DNA of 64,000 bases, taken from Saccoglossus kowalevskii. Lineage: Eukaryota > Hemichordata > Enteropneusta > Harrimaniidae. Below are positions 10,940 through 24,110 of the stretch, piece by piece; position 1 is the first letter of the stretch, and every line of letters begins with the position of its first letter. The position numbers and the translations under genes are program-made. Below the pieces are notes generated by a model that did no database searches, was not told the origin of the DNA, and worked only from the letters and a program-made list of their open reading frames with translations. The stretch covers positions 17,685-81,684 of the forward strand of contig NW_003144295.1 in assembly GCF_000003605.2 (NCBI RefSeq). Reading direction: 5' to 3'.

Positions 10940-12071
10940 ACAACAAAAGGCTGGTATCACAGAGAATAGAAATTGTCAAATTTCGTCATAAATGCTTAAA
11001 AACTTGAAAAATATATGATTTATATGTAATCGGACAACATTTTGCAATAGTCCAGTGTCTTATAAACACTAGTAACTGGTTTGGACAATGTTATTTGTAT
11101 TTTAAGGTATCATGTTCGGCAGCTAGAAAAATGTGTGCACATTTTGTTTCCTCCCTTGTCTTATATATAGTGCAAGCTGATCGGCCGGAAACTAGTATTA
11201 GTGATATTTGTGGTTTCGGAGCGTGATGATTAAATTTAATAACATATGCTTGCTTTAAATTACCAAACTGTTTTAATTCTATAATTTCTAGTATTTTGAG
11301 CAAGGGCAAGGTCCTGTACCGGGACATAGTCGCTCGGTCCCATAGACGTCCATGCATTGAGGCGAATAGATCGTCAGGCCTCTGTGAGTTGGTCGCCCTT
11401 GATGTAAGTAAACAGCGGGAAACAAGAACAGAATGTCACACATCGCCGCACCGTACTAAGGCAAGCAAGCATTTGCACATGTCACCAACAGTGACTTGTC
11501 AATCAAAGAGCAAAGTAAACAAACTTTTGAGACTTTTAAACACATACGCGTGCCTCGGTTTTCTATATTTTAAAATCGTTTTTTGAGTATGTTCAAACAA
11601 TGACAAAGCTCCGAAATGTTAAGACTATCTGGGTGAATAAAAATCACTCCAAGTGCCAACGAACCTGCATCTATACCTAAATTTAAAATTGTCGAACTGC
11701 ACTGATTTTTGAATTATTTCTGATTCTAATATAACATATTACTCGACACAACATTCATATAAACACTCAGTGACTATTCATTGGATTGCAATATTATACA
11801 CTGCCAGATATATTTCCGATTAATATTTGCCAATAAACATTTGCCAATAAACATTTTTTTTCGTCATATGTTCTATGTACTAAGATGTTACCAAAGACCT
11901 TACAGTTTCTATTGCGTAACTACAGCTAAACATAAATAACTTGGAATCTGATAATCGATGCTTTACAGCTATATTTAGAATATGCTAATGAGGTTGCGCT
12001 CAGAATGTGGTTAGCAGATGTGTCCATCTGCGTAGTGTAAAGACGAAACACAACTGAATTATCCGATCATA
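10940..12071. other. Intergenic; 3' side of the C-type lectin gene
   Basis: No gene is recognised. An open segment near 11296-11412 ends at a GTAAGTA donor-like site, but its translation has no familiar features. Near 11650-11690 a short stretch (CGAACCTGCA, CTATACCT) resembles the repeats at 47650 and 50670. No canonical AATAAA polyadenylation signal on the minus strand stands out just beyond the lectin stop codon. Confidence 0.4.
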
Positions 12072-15000
12072 TCATATCCCCATGCACGCCGAGCAATTCT
12101 CTTGGTTTTCCGAGCATACTGAAAAGAAGAAAAAAAAGTTAGAATAACTCCGATATTCCAAGATAGTTATAACGTTACATTTATTGTCTCAGTAATTAGT
12201 AAATTGGTGTCACTATCCGCGCTAATATTGTCAATGTTGTGTTATAAAGGAACAGTGAGTTATTGACGGGCATACTATTGTGAAGCTAAATTCATTTAAA
12301 TATTCTCTTGTTATCAGACAGTTTATCAGTTACTTTCTGAAGTTAACAAGTTTTGGTGTTTGAGATTGAATAGTACTACTGGCTATGCCAAAATATATGG
12401 CGTAATAACTTAACAATCTATGTTCCATTTCCGAGTCGGTTAATTGTAATAGCACTTGATGTCAGATATACAGGGAGCAGTAGCAAACAATTTCCAAATA
12501 ATAATATTGAACACTGGTCTTGATCCGTGTTTAGCAAGTAGGGATTGCAATATTTCCAAAATTTTACGGCATATCATATCAATTGATTCAATGACATATA
12601 GGAATATATTATTCCATGGTCATGCCATGATTCTTTTTCTAATAATTTATACACTGGAGTGGTGAATAGTTATCGCGTGATTTGAAGATTGCTTAGTATA
12701 TCCTTATATTTGTTTAAATAACTGATAATGTAAAAAGCAGCATTCGAAATCTTAAATTTAAATGACACTTTACGTGGTGCAAAATCAAGTATATTAAAGT
12801 GACTACATGATGGCATTGCAGTGGAAAACGTCTGTTCTATTACATGAGCAGTAATATCATATGCAATACCATATGTTGTTATTACTCGGTCAATATTATT
12901 ACTGTACAAACAAAATTTGTAAATCTATCGTAACATAGTTATAGATGAAACATGCGGAATGTTTGATGATACTCACCGTTGAACATACAAACGTAGGGCT
13001 TCTTCGCGTGACAATAATCATCGTCCCATTTATAGCCGTCGCCTGGTCTAAAATATCAAAATAATACAATATGATATCTATATATCTCTCTATCATCTGA
13101 ATAAATCCGCGCATTCAAGTGTCAATGTGTTTATGTATTAACCTCCTGAGCGGCGACGAAAGTATGACAGCTTTTGCGCATACACAGGTTTAACTAATGG
13201 TATCTATCGTGCTTCGGTTATCACGGCTGCGTCATGTTATGTTTACCCAAGACGAAGATGATGATGATGATGGTCGCCGATCGATCCCTTGTAGTGTGTA
13301 CCTAATGTTATGTGCTACAATTCATGTCTTATTTCTATCCGAATCCGTAAAATAATATAAAGTGGGTGTTTACAAATTGGTCATGAAATAATCTTGATAT
13401 ATACTTACCTTATCTGAACACACGATTGTATTGCACCAGTTTTTGACGTCTTATGATTTGGGGCACCACGTCCCCAATTCGTAAAATCACATCCTTTTAC
13501 TAATTTGTCTCCGGTTTCCCAAAGATATTGAAATTTCACGTCGATGTCATTCAATCCAATCCAGTACCCCTTCGATATTTCAGCAGCCGTGCCTCTGATA
13601 TTGGAATTGATAACATTATGAGTGGCATTATCGGGTATATAAGCTAAAACTCCTCCGTCATCGGCACAGTTGTATCTAGCAGTAGAATATCGTACTTTTT
13701 TAGTGTAAATTTTGTAGTCGACGCAATTACAGAGAACTGTACCCCAGCCTGTGAATAAACCGAATGCACATTTGTCAGAAAATTTGCAATGTTAAGATAT
13801 ATATGCCGTATTTGCATTTTTTGACTAGTATCTGTATATTAAGTTGTGGACTCTCTGCAGCAAATATATTGATTATTTCTAAATACAATATTCACAGATA
13901 TTAATTACAAATAATATAATAGTTTTATTAAACGTATATATTTGCGGGATTAGCGATCATTAGTACATACTATACGATGTAAGGAATAATCAAGCTGAGG
14001 ACGAATGGGAATAAATGTGCCACTGATATATAAACGTAACTGTAACTGTTTTACAAAGTAATTTGCCACACATGAGAGACCTTTAGTTAGTAGAGTTGCA
14101 TTTTAACGACACAGTAAAGTATGATAAATGTAAATAAATTCTATCCAACCTTTGGATCGTTTTACAGTTGGGTTATTCAATGTCTCGATCGAATGAAATA
14201 CCGATGCATCTACCTGTAAACAAGAAATTATTTGTTTAATATAAAGATGCATTAGAAAATAAATCATCTGCACACACAACATAATAATTAGCATGCTGTA
14301 AATCTTCCTATACTAAGTGCGATGTTCTTACCATATAAGTGGGATTGGCAAAAATATTTTGCAAATCCTACCTGCTTCCACAAGTGTATCAAACATCTGT
14401 ACACAGTACAGCCATAGTATTTGTCTCCAGTTTGCCAAAACGAAACGAACAAAATAAATAACGGAAGTTTGCTTTAATAACGGGTTTGTTCACAGTGTAA
14501 TGGTGTTAATAATGTTATAGGGCGAAGTTGTTAATTTAGAGTAGTTTAAAGTTTGAAGTAGTTTTTATTACTTAGTTCTTTATGATTGCAGATCAACACT
14601 ACTGTGTTTTGTGTGCAAAACTCGTGTTCGATGGTCGACTGAAAACGACTGATCAAAGCCAGGAATGTTCGAACCGAATCTATTGCGTACAAACAAGAAC
14701 GTTTTGACTGCCGAATTCATCAGTGGCTTCACTTCGCGTGTAGAGCCTCGGCGAGGATGAAATCATAGGAGCTGCGCGCCTCGGATTGTTATCAGATCGA
14801 GGTCCCCAAACTGTTCTCAAATCAACGATAGTGGCCGAATAGGAATACTCTAACAGAGTTATATTGCGTATTCGGTAGGATGTGTGTTGTCAAAGCGTAC
14901 GTAAACTTTTTGTATAATAAAAGGACAACAAATTAAATTTGAAAATTCACGATGATCGTGCCTGATATATGTACTTATTATAGTGAACTAGATGTTGCAT

Positions 15001-16248
15001 TCATTCAACAATCACCTACATAGAGTGACCATCCATCCACCAAGTTCATCGATCAAAGAAAGACTGCTTTCTTCGTAAATGCAGTCTGTTCATAACAGGG
15101 CAAGTTTACTTTCCTTGTGAAAACTAACAAAGCATGTAGTTTTCCAGTCAATGCGGACAACTGCGCAAAGAGTAGTAGATCTAGAACTACATGTATACCA
15201 CATGTAAACTTCAGTAACAATATATGTATATACAGTAACTGATCCGTTGTGATGGAATGACCTTTTAGTGGTATTAAAAAAATAAATCATTATATTTTTT
15301 ATAATTTAAAACACTCCTAGTTATTATGATTTGGAGTAATTTCCTTTTTTTTACAATTGTTGACACCGCCCCGTCAACGCAATTGGGAATCTTGGAAATG
15401 TGAGCACGCTTTCAAAACACAACAATTTGAGTGTCAGTCTCGAGTAATATACATGTTTGATCATTACAGACTGAGATAAAGATAGTACACAAACTGTGAA
15501 TTTATCTTCTTCCTCCACTTAGTTTTGGGTTCGATTCACTTGTTTTATAATATAGAAATCGTACAACCTTAACATTATTGAGGAATTCATTGTCTTGGTC
15601 GTGACTCAGGCTGGAGATATTCAAATTCAATGTAATATGGGTGGGTTTCAGCACTATTGGAAATAAACTCGCATTTATGTACAGTGTGAAACACTTTAAT
15701 CATAGTCAATGGCTCCTCCATATTAAGTTGTAAAACGTCGTGGATTACAAAATGAAATGACTTTCAATTCAATTCATACCACATAAAAATACATCATTAC
15801 GCGAGCATTATTGCGACGTGGGAATACATTGACAGCAATGCACATGTTAAATGTATCTTATTATATGTTCGTGGAGTATTGTCCATGAGTGACGATGTCT
15901 ATATATTTCGCGTCGAAACAGTCAACGACACTTATAATATTTGTTAGTTGGTCGATGCGTTGAAATTTACGCCACTGGGTTTGAAAAATCAATATTTGGG
16001 TAGCGTCGGTTGTAACAAACGCGGGAGTTCGAAAACATAACATAATACAAGAAGTCACTCGGAGGGCGATTACCTCCGCCTCCGCTGCTATTTTGTTATC
16101 CTACTTGTAACATTCTGAAACAAAAAATAGAATAAGATAACAACGAACATATACATAAATGACACAATTAATAACTTACCATGAAATGTATCAATACGGA
16201 CAATAATATGACCCACACCTTGGACCTATTTGCATTTATCCGTATCAT
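12072..16248 (-). CDS. Secreted C-type lectin domain protein, 196 aa, five exons
   Basis: Exons (minus): 16180-16248, 14150-14213, 13409-13748, 12977-13047, 12072-12118. All borders are GT/AG and phases (0, 1, 2, 1) agree throughout, ending at TGA. Exon 1 encodes MIRINANRSKVWVILLSVLI, a signal peptide. Exons 3 and 4 form a complete C-type lectin domain of the long form: two extra cysteines at its start (CNC), then RYNCADDGGVLAYI, YWIGLND, FTNWGRGAPN, SCVQI, and WDDDYC with YVCMFN. The usual sugar-binding EPN/QPD tripeptide is APN, so the calcium-ligating Glu is lost and WND is WDD; classical mannose binding is doubtful. The last exon adds a short Cys-rich tail, VCSENQENCSACMGI. Such single-domain secreted lectins serve in immunity or, in echinoderms, in skeletal matrix; the role here is unknown. 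The link between exon 1 and exon 2 rests on phase and distance. Confidence 0.82.
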
Positions 16249-16307
16249 CTCCTGTTCGGATGAATCGTAATTTGTTACTGATTCAACTTACTAGGCTCGG
16301 TATCACA

Positions 16308-16313
16308 TTTATA
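16308..16313 (-). promoter_or_regulatory. TATA box of the C-type lectin gene
   Basis: The minus strand reads GGGTATAAATG here, 60 bp upstream of the predicted start codon at 16248. Transcription would start about 30 bp further on, giving a 5' leader of roughly 30 nt. This supports exon 1 as the true gene start. Confidence 0.5.
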
Positions 16314-19300
16314 CCCTGCTATACCTATTACGCCGCCATCCGCGCACCGTTGCCATGATACGTGTCCTAGATAGTATGAGTTGAAACTTTTCTAATTAGT
16401 AAGGCAGCTGACGCCATAAATATTCAATGAATTTGCCTGGTAGAAGTGAAAGGAATACCCGGGAAGGGGGAGGGGGTAGTTGCAATTTGAAAACGTTATT
16501 TATTGAAGGTAGACTGTAAGTTACCGTCAGGTTCTCTGTGTAGAATATAACAAGTAACGCATAAGTAATCATCTATTGGAAAGGAGGTACACGTGAAGAT
16601 CTCCGACATTTGGAGGGCAAATGTGAAACACAGACGACAAATCATCACTAATGCATTAACACAAACTATTGCGTCACTGACATGCCTGTCAACGGAATCG
16701 CGTGTAGGAAAAAACACACGGCCGTACAGTCACTGGATGTGTTCAACAAATACGTTAACAATTATCCATCAAAAACTCACTTTACATCATATGTCACGAT
16801 TCTGTCTATTTGTCCCCAAAACAATTTTTAATTACAGTCCAATATTGCCTTGTCGTAATTCCCATATGTCCAAAAATAGGGGTTATAGATCGTATCCCGA
16901 TGAATTGTTATATCAAGTATTACATTTAATTAAAACGCTAAAATGGATGTAATGAGTACCTTAGTACATATTGTGATGCGATACACAGTGCATTGTCTGA
17001 TACCGTAGTTAAAGCTTATGTTTTGTATCGTGTCTGATTGGAATATGAGAAGCACGAGTAATGCAAAGTACGTGTCATCATGAATGATGATTATTAAATT
17101 ACTAAATATTCATCTGCTATGATACAATGTCCCATTTCATAATAATTTTATAGTAATAATTAGAAACAAATTAATAAAATGGACATATGTATATATATTC
17201 GTATACCAAATTATTTAGATGCGGGCTATCTTTTAGTGGATTAGTATTTCCCAAAGATACTGCCGCCTAAAGGAATTCGTCATATACTCTGGTGAAATTT
17301 GTAATGTGAGGATTCAGTATGTGAAGAACTACAAATCCATCGCCTGGAATGATTATATTGTGTGACATCGTGGCTGAAGTCAGTATGCATTACCACACAT
17401 AATATATTTAACAGTATTAACATTGATTGAACGACGTTCATCTTATTTTACTTGAAATAAGTGCATTTCAGGTCCATTTAAAATTATTTTGATTTCTTGC
17501 GATGTGTTTAGGCTTTTAAAATGCTAATTTAAAAGTTGTTAGTTTCACGCATAGAGCCATAAACAGCCACTGATGGCGCTGTATAGTTTTGAAAAGATTA
17601 ATGGCTCGCACAGGCACACTTATAATACAAGTAGCAGCGGTAATTGTTAAATCTGGTGATCTGATTAGTAAGTTAGAAAGCGTGTAAATTCTTCTAATAA
17701 CCTCAGTAGACAGGGTGGAGGTCAAGGCTGAAAAATGTGCGTTGCGGCGTTTCAAAATACATTTTTTCTATTTATAATTGCACTTTAAAATGATACGTCA
17801 TAACCTTATTAAACTTACTAGCATATTGTGTACGCAGTGTGCATGCTTCAGGTCGTTCTTATGTATTCTACAACGCATGCGTGGCACTGCCGTGATATAG
17901 TTAGTACAAATTGTTCGCCAATCCGGAAAGGTTATTGCCACATACCCGCTGTAAACCGTGGGCCACTTTTCCTAGTGTTGTTGACATTGACGCATTTTGG
18001 CCAAGTCTATGGATCTACATATACACACACTTCCACCTAGGGAGGGAATCCTACATGTTTAAGGATTCTTTCATAAATCTCTTCAAGGCATCTACATTTT
18101 TTCTTCCTGAACACCAATTCACAATCCTTCCCTTAAGAACAATCAACAGGAATTAAATAATCCATGTCCACTTCAGTGAAGTTTGCCAATTTTTAGTTCT
18201 GGTTCTTATAACTCTGGGTTTCTAGTCTTTGTTAATCGCACATATACTTGTAGTCACGGTTGTTGATCATGTTTGATATACTGCCCTCAACGGTGTCAGT
18301 TGATAAATAAAGGGACATAGACTTAAAAAACCTCGCAATTATGACTTGTACTGACCCATATTCCAGTCTGGTAGTGAACCAAATTTTGTATCTTTCTACG
18401 TTTCATTTTTAAGTAGGGATCGATTTTTCTGTCAATAAAACACTAAACCCCGCAGTCAAATCCGTTGTTCACTTACGTAACGTTTGGTGGTTCGTCTTTT
18501 CGGAGCTCTGGTAATGGCAACTACACGATTATTAGTGCCTCCAAATATATAGTAGTCTTATGTTATAAACGTTCCCGACAGACGAGATGTGATTAGAATC
18601 GGTTAGTCGTTAGACGTGTGAGTCATGGAAGCCAAATAGTTCCGATGGTACAAAACGCTATACTTGGATACAACCACATTCACTGAGATTACACCCAGAA
18701 AATGTTGTCTTTAACTGGTGTGCAAAAGTTCACTGATAAATAAATTTACGAAGATTTGGCGGATTTACTAACTATTCATGCGCACTGTCTCAGCGACAGT
18801 GTTGATATAGTGATAATTGTCATTAATTGACCACATGTTAACACTTCGTCTACGTTATTTGTCACGTGAATTCAATGAGTTATGTTAACGTGAATGATAA
18901 CTATATAATTAATGCCATGGAACTAGTGGTTTGTTAGTTTCAATGTGATACAAAATTCTCATTTAGTATTATATTATTTGTTTTTGTTTTTGAATCCTAG
19001 CATACACAACGAAATTCGTAAGTTAAAAAGCAGTATGTACAAAATGTCTCAGACCAAAGAGAACGTAAGAACGTCCTAATCTTAATTTTGTCATCAATCG
19101 TATAACAAAACTCATTGGTTTATTATACACAATTATCCAATGAATCCATAAAGTAGAATTCTTCTGTGTGTTAGTTTGTACAATGACGTATTTTTCAAAT
19201 ACCGCCATTTTTAGAACTATTCCATAGAACAAAATGTTAAAGAAAAAATGCATTTTTTGACACTTTTGAAATTGTCCAGGAAAGAAAAAGTATCTATTGT

Positions 19301-19408
19301 TAACATTATATGTTTTTTCAGTCTAGTCTTATATTTCCCGGGAGTAGAATTTATTGCAATAAAAATAAATTGTTAGTAATTGCATGCATGCGCAGGATTC
19401 TACCTTAA

Positions 19409-19513
19409 AGGGCAAAACTCGTACTCATGATTTTTATTGGAAATTGGATTGTGGGAAAATCATTTTTTATCAACACAATTATCGCACCTGCGATGCGCGA
19501 CGACCACAACCCT
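19409..19513 (+). mobile_element. TTAA-flanked MITE, copy 3 (internally shortened)
   Basis: TTAA lies at 19405-19408 and again at 19514-19517. The ends read AGGGCAAAACTCG and CGACCACAACCCT. The interior (TGATTTTTATTGGAAATTGG, TATCAACACAA) matches only the second half of the 284-bp copies, so this is an internally deleted relative. It lies 100 bp from copy 2. Confidence 0.6.
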
Positions 19514-19616
19514 TTAAAACATGTATTCAAAATCATTGTTTAATGAATGTTGAATGTTGATCATATATATGTTGTTGACATGGCATTGAAATGTCCACAT
19601 ACACCACAATATTTAA

Positions 19617-19903
19617 AGCGCGATAGTCGTCGCGCCACGCATGTGTGAAATATATGGGTTTCATATAAACAAAGATTGCGACTTTGACTGTTGCGCAGAT
19701 CAACGAGTACAAAATGAGATGTTACCAAGCTTTAACTAGGTATTTTTGGGGTGATTGGAAGGTATCAAAGGAGTCACCGGCTGTAATTAGTGTAAGTCGA
19801 TCCCAGGTTCAACCTCAGACTTTACATTAGAAGAGCGCATTGTGGGAAAATCAATGTTTATCAACACAAATGTTGCACATGCGCAGCACGACGTCCTCCG
19901 CCA
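19617..19903 (+). mobile_element. TTAA-flanked MITE, copy 2
   Basis: The left end is TTAA followed by AGCGCGATAGTCGTCGCGCC; the right end, GCAGCACGACGTCCTCCGCC, is followed by TATAAAA where TTAA would be expected, so the right flank has decayed. The body aligns with 9186-9469 in reverse orientation, including CTGTTGCGCA, GGAGTCACCGG, TAATTAGTG and ATCAATGTTTATCAACACAA. Confidence 0.7.
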
Positions 19904-22893
19904 TATAAAAATTCGTCTTATAACGAAGAGCACATTTGTTTAATTTTTGGTCTTACACTGTTAGGAATTAGTGGATAGAATTGTTGTTTACATTGATTAT
20001 TTGTCTTTGGTACATTGTTAACATTTCCATCGCAATTCCAATCCAGTAGGTACAATTGCTGTAATATTAAACTTAACGCGAGATGTCACCTTTAAAAAAT
20101 ATTTCGCTCGAAATGAAAGTGCTAACGCAGAGGGCGCTCATCACGACAAATTTAATTCATTCAACGATGATTGCGCATGATTGCCATCAGATTTTCATGA
20201 CGCACTGAAAAAAATAATCGACTTAGTTTATACATTTTATATCACGCACAGCAAGGTGATCCCGTAGATAACAAGACCTGACCCGTGATTGCGTGTCACG
20301 TGGTGTGACTTACCACTATCAATGTCATCAAGACTGAACTATATGTACCACGATGACAGCTTCACTCAGTTAACAGCATAATGTCGTATTGAGACGCAAG
20401 TAGAGAAATCCTACTTTTGTGTTTGCGAAAATGCATATGTGTGCTAGTAAAATCACATTCATTGTCTTAGTGAAATGTCAATTTTGTTAAACAGAATAGT
20501 AATACAAACTTGAATGAGAAGAACACAGTGAGCTTGACCGTACATATTTAAGTAATATATAACATCATACAAATGTAAACCCCACACTAACCCCAACAGA
20601 GGTGCACATACAGTCTTAGCGAGTCGAGAGGCTAAATGTCGACCGAGGCTGACAATGGGCTCCGAGGGTCTCAAGACTGTGGTACAGATAAGAGAATGCA
20701 AATCCACAAGAGGGATAATACACATACAGCATAGCTTGTAATCACTAATGCGTACTTACTTTCTGTTTTATTTATTCAAGTCATAGTCATTGTCTTGCAT
20801 ATCGAGAAGATCCTCACATAAATTGTTATTATCATGGATAATTGATTGTAATGACAGGGATTATGGATCAACTAATCTGATGATGAAACATGATCTATAA
20901 ATTGCTGCCTTGCATACATTTTTGTTTTCTGAAAATCATCTTATTACACGATTTTGCTCATAAATTATTATGCCTATAACACCGGTAATGAAATATTAAG
21001 ACAAGTGAATGATAGATTACGACCAATGATTTCTAACCTATGTCAAAATCGGAACTATAAGCTTTTATTGTCACATCCTCTGTGTCAGCACTGTACAAGA
21101 TGGTTATTCAGTTATACCCAAGTTAACCCAATTAAATATAACTTGCAAGAATCACAACCTTGATGGTACAGCAGGCATCATGATTTATTTTGTTGGTTGT
21201 TTGCCTGTGTCTCCAATCCCTCTTCTAAGGCACAAAAAACGGGATAAAATTAGTTTTTTTTTCATAGAAGTGAAATGAATTCATTCCAAATAAAGTAGGT
21301 AAGGATTGTTCTACTCAATAGACGGAACTCTACGGTTCATCTCATGACAAATGGAATAGTCGGCGTCTATATTTGTCCACAGAGTATGGTTAATGTTGTA
21401 ATTTGAACTGGTTCAGTGTCAGGCGTCAGTTTCTGATACAGGGATGCATGAATATAACGTGTTAGTAATTTAACGTGGCGTTTTCCAAAAATCGACAAAT
21501 ATTTTTTTTATAATAATTCGTATTATATAAAGATGTAACAGTCTATGGTGCTTTTGCATTATCATGGTTTCTTTTTGTTCACTGTGGTTGCCCAAATCAG
21601 TAGAAAACGTTAATTAATTAGAATTCATTGACAAGCGATATATAGCATATAAATACCACATCTGCATTATTTGGCAAATATCATATTTTTATGTTCGATG
21701 AAAAGTAGATGATCAGTGCCTAAATATGTTTTACTAGTATTTCAGACTTGACTTACTGTCATTTATTGATTACTTAAATTACATAAAATGTGTAAAACGT
21801 AACACTTTCGGTTTTTCACTTTGACTGTTATTTTATGTATGTTCCATTTAATATGATAAAGATGTCGCATTTCCGAATAATTCGATATAGCTATGGATTA
21901 CATATAATATAATACATATAATATAAATTGTCCGTTTTAATCAATTTTTGCCAAAAAAACCTAATGCGTCTTTAATTAATTAAAATCAACTGAAATTTCA
22001 AGTTCAGTAAAAATACAAAGGCATTTTTATTGCAAAGCTGAAAGCATTTGGTTTTTCATTAGTTCTTTTTTTTGACACACATTCTATTCAAATGCGTATT
22101 AGCCTATTAAATGTGGTATTGCCAGTACAGGGCCGATTCAAGTGATCTCACTGCCAACGTGTTTTGTCCACGTTTTCATTTCACGTCAATAGGTTCGCTG
22201 TAAGCATTTTATGATGACCAGCTGCGTTATTGAATGAGTACGTATTCACTTCGATCTGAAAATTAATATTCGATCCGTCGAATCGCTGAAAGCGCCAGCG
22301 TGTCACTTTTAATACTACAGTGATCAATCTGTTTGCGGAGTGTAATTAAATGTTTGCTTCATTCTGTAAAGCTGCATCACGACCTGTCGCAAAAGCTGAA
22401 ATAAAAAAGACGATGTTTTGATCTGAATGACAGCGCTGAATTCAGACAAATGCAATCAATTGACGTCATCGCTGAACTTTCAACTTTCTGCATGTAATCG
22501 TAGACAGGAATTGTTCAATTACATACACGCGTTGTATGTCGTTGTCTTTAAAGCAGACATGCCACCAAAACAGCTGTTATTAACGAGTAGAGAATAGTAA
22601 TATATGTACTCATACGTCATCGTACACTTAAATTATTCAGGTCGTAAATATATTTCAATATATCCACACACACATACAAACACACCTACGCCAACGTCCC
22701 CGACTTTGTTTGTTCCAATATAATAAGAACTCTGCTGCACCTTGGGGGTTATATGAATTCGTAATAACAGTGCACCATGAATGTCACATGATATAACTCT
22801 TCAATAATATATAAGCCCACCCGCATGCCCACAGCTGTAAACAATATAACACATTACAAGAAAGGTACATGCTGCTACATGCGTACGTGTAAA

Positions 22894-22913
22894 TAAAATA
22901 AAATAAAATAATA
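22894..22913 (+). repeat. Short AAAAT microsatellite
   Basis: About four units of AAAAT. It is the complement-strand equivalent of the longer TTTTA array at 33.3 kb. Confidence 0.8.
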
Positions 22914-24039
22914 GCTATCCGTTCATTTCGTGCATATACACATATAGACAATGCTTATCTCTCCGTCTCATTAATCCTAAGAGAACATCAACTGACATAT
23001 ATATATAAACGTCCTTTCAATGAAAAAAACAGCGACGCTCATTTAAATACAACTACCAATGAAACAAACGAATTGTAAACCAGGTACACTTTGCTCTACC
23101 GTTTGCATCAAACGAGACGGTTTCAGACATAGTTCTAAAAGAAATTTTACGGAGACAGATTATTTTTCTATTTAGTATGCCAAAACAATATGTAAACCTA
23201 TATCTTACAGGCAAGCAGACAAAGTGATTGGAAATTAATGCAAGACTAACGAGCTACCCGATCCATGGACAGATCGCCAGTGTCACATTTCTATTCGTTG
23301 TCTGAGCTATTGATAATTGCGTAAGCTCAACCGATAAACGTGGTTTTCAAGGGTGTCAACGATTACAGTGTATGGCATGTTTAGGATGTAACCGCTAACT
23401 TAATTAGTAATCCGAGATGTAACATACAGAGAAAATGGCAATAATTAGCACTGACATAACACCAAAAACCGGATCCGTCATTTCTTTTAACAAAGAACTG
23501 GCCTATGTAATATAAAAGCCTGGCTCAAAAACGTGTATTGGCATATCATGTAAGGTTTGCGTAGCTTTATCAATTCTCGTTATATACAGGCTTTAGAGCA
23601 AGGTGAAATATACATCGTCGTATTTATGGGCATACGTGAAATGTTACATGTTTACAGAGAATAATTAACACTGCAAAACGTCAACCATCGAGCTCTATAC
23701 TCGGCTTTCACTGATTTTTTAGTCATTAGCAGTCACGTAATTATAATATAATGTGTACTAATTACTCAAATGAACGATGGTGACTGGCATGACATTTATT
23801 TGTAGATTTCAGACTTATATAATTACATTCTACATCAACAATACTAGACACCAATGTTGCCTCTTTCACTGAAGTCATGTGGGTCATCGTCCGAATCGCA
23901 CAGTTTCGCTAAAGCCGGTCATTCATAACCGGTCCATGAACCCGTGCGTGATCGTGTTAGGAAAAGCTGTATTTCACAGCAGCTAAATTGAGTCATTTGA
24001 TTGGGCGCACCAAGGAGCTGTCGCCACCAATCAAAGTTG

Positions 24040-24110
24040 CTGTATTATAAATGTGAAGATCGGGAAACTCATCACAGATTAAAACAATGGCGGCGTGTAA
24101 GTTTTGCTCT
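24040..24110 (+). promoter_or_regulatory. Candidate promoter and first exon
   Basis: A TATAAA motif (near 24045) is followed about 40 bp later by ACAATGGCGGCG, a good start-codon context, and at once by TGTAAGTTTTG, a donor-like site that would leave a tiny exon encoding Met-Ala-Ala. A CCAATCAAAG box lies about 20 bp upstream of the TATA motif. No downstream exon could be recognised, so this may be chance. Confidence 0.25.

Noticed and set aside
10354-11007. Open frames of about 200 codons on both strands
   Set aside because: They consist almost wholly of N from the assembly gap.
11296-11412. Exon ending in a GTAAGTA donor
   Set aside because: The peptide has no family features and no partner exon; the upstream acceptor choices give conflicting frames.
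16070-16113. Possible extra C-type lectin exon between exons 1 and 2 (acceptor TTGTTTCAG, donor GTAATC)
   Set aside because: In the phase required by exon 1 it contains a stop codon, and exon 1 joins exon 2 in phase without it.
16593-16952. 119-codon plus-strand frame
   Set aside because: No domain, no conserved features and composition close to background.
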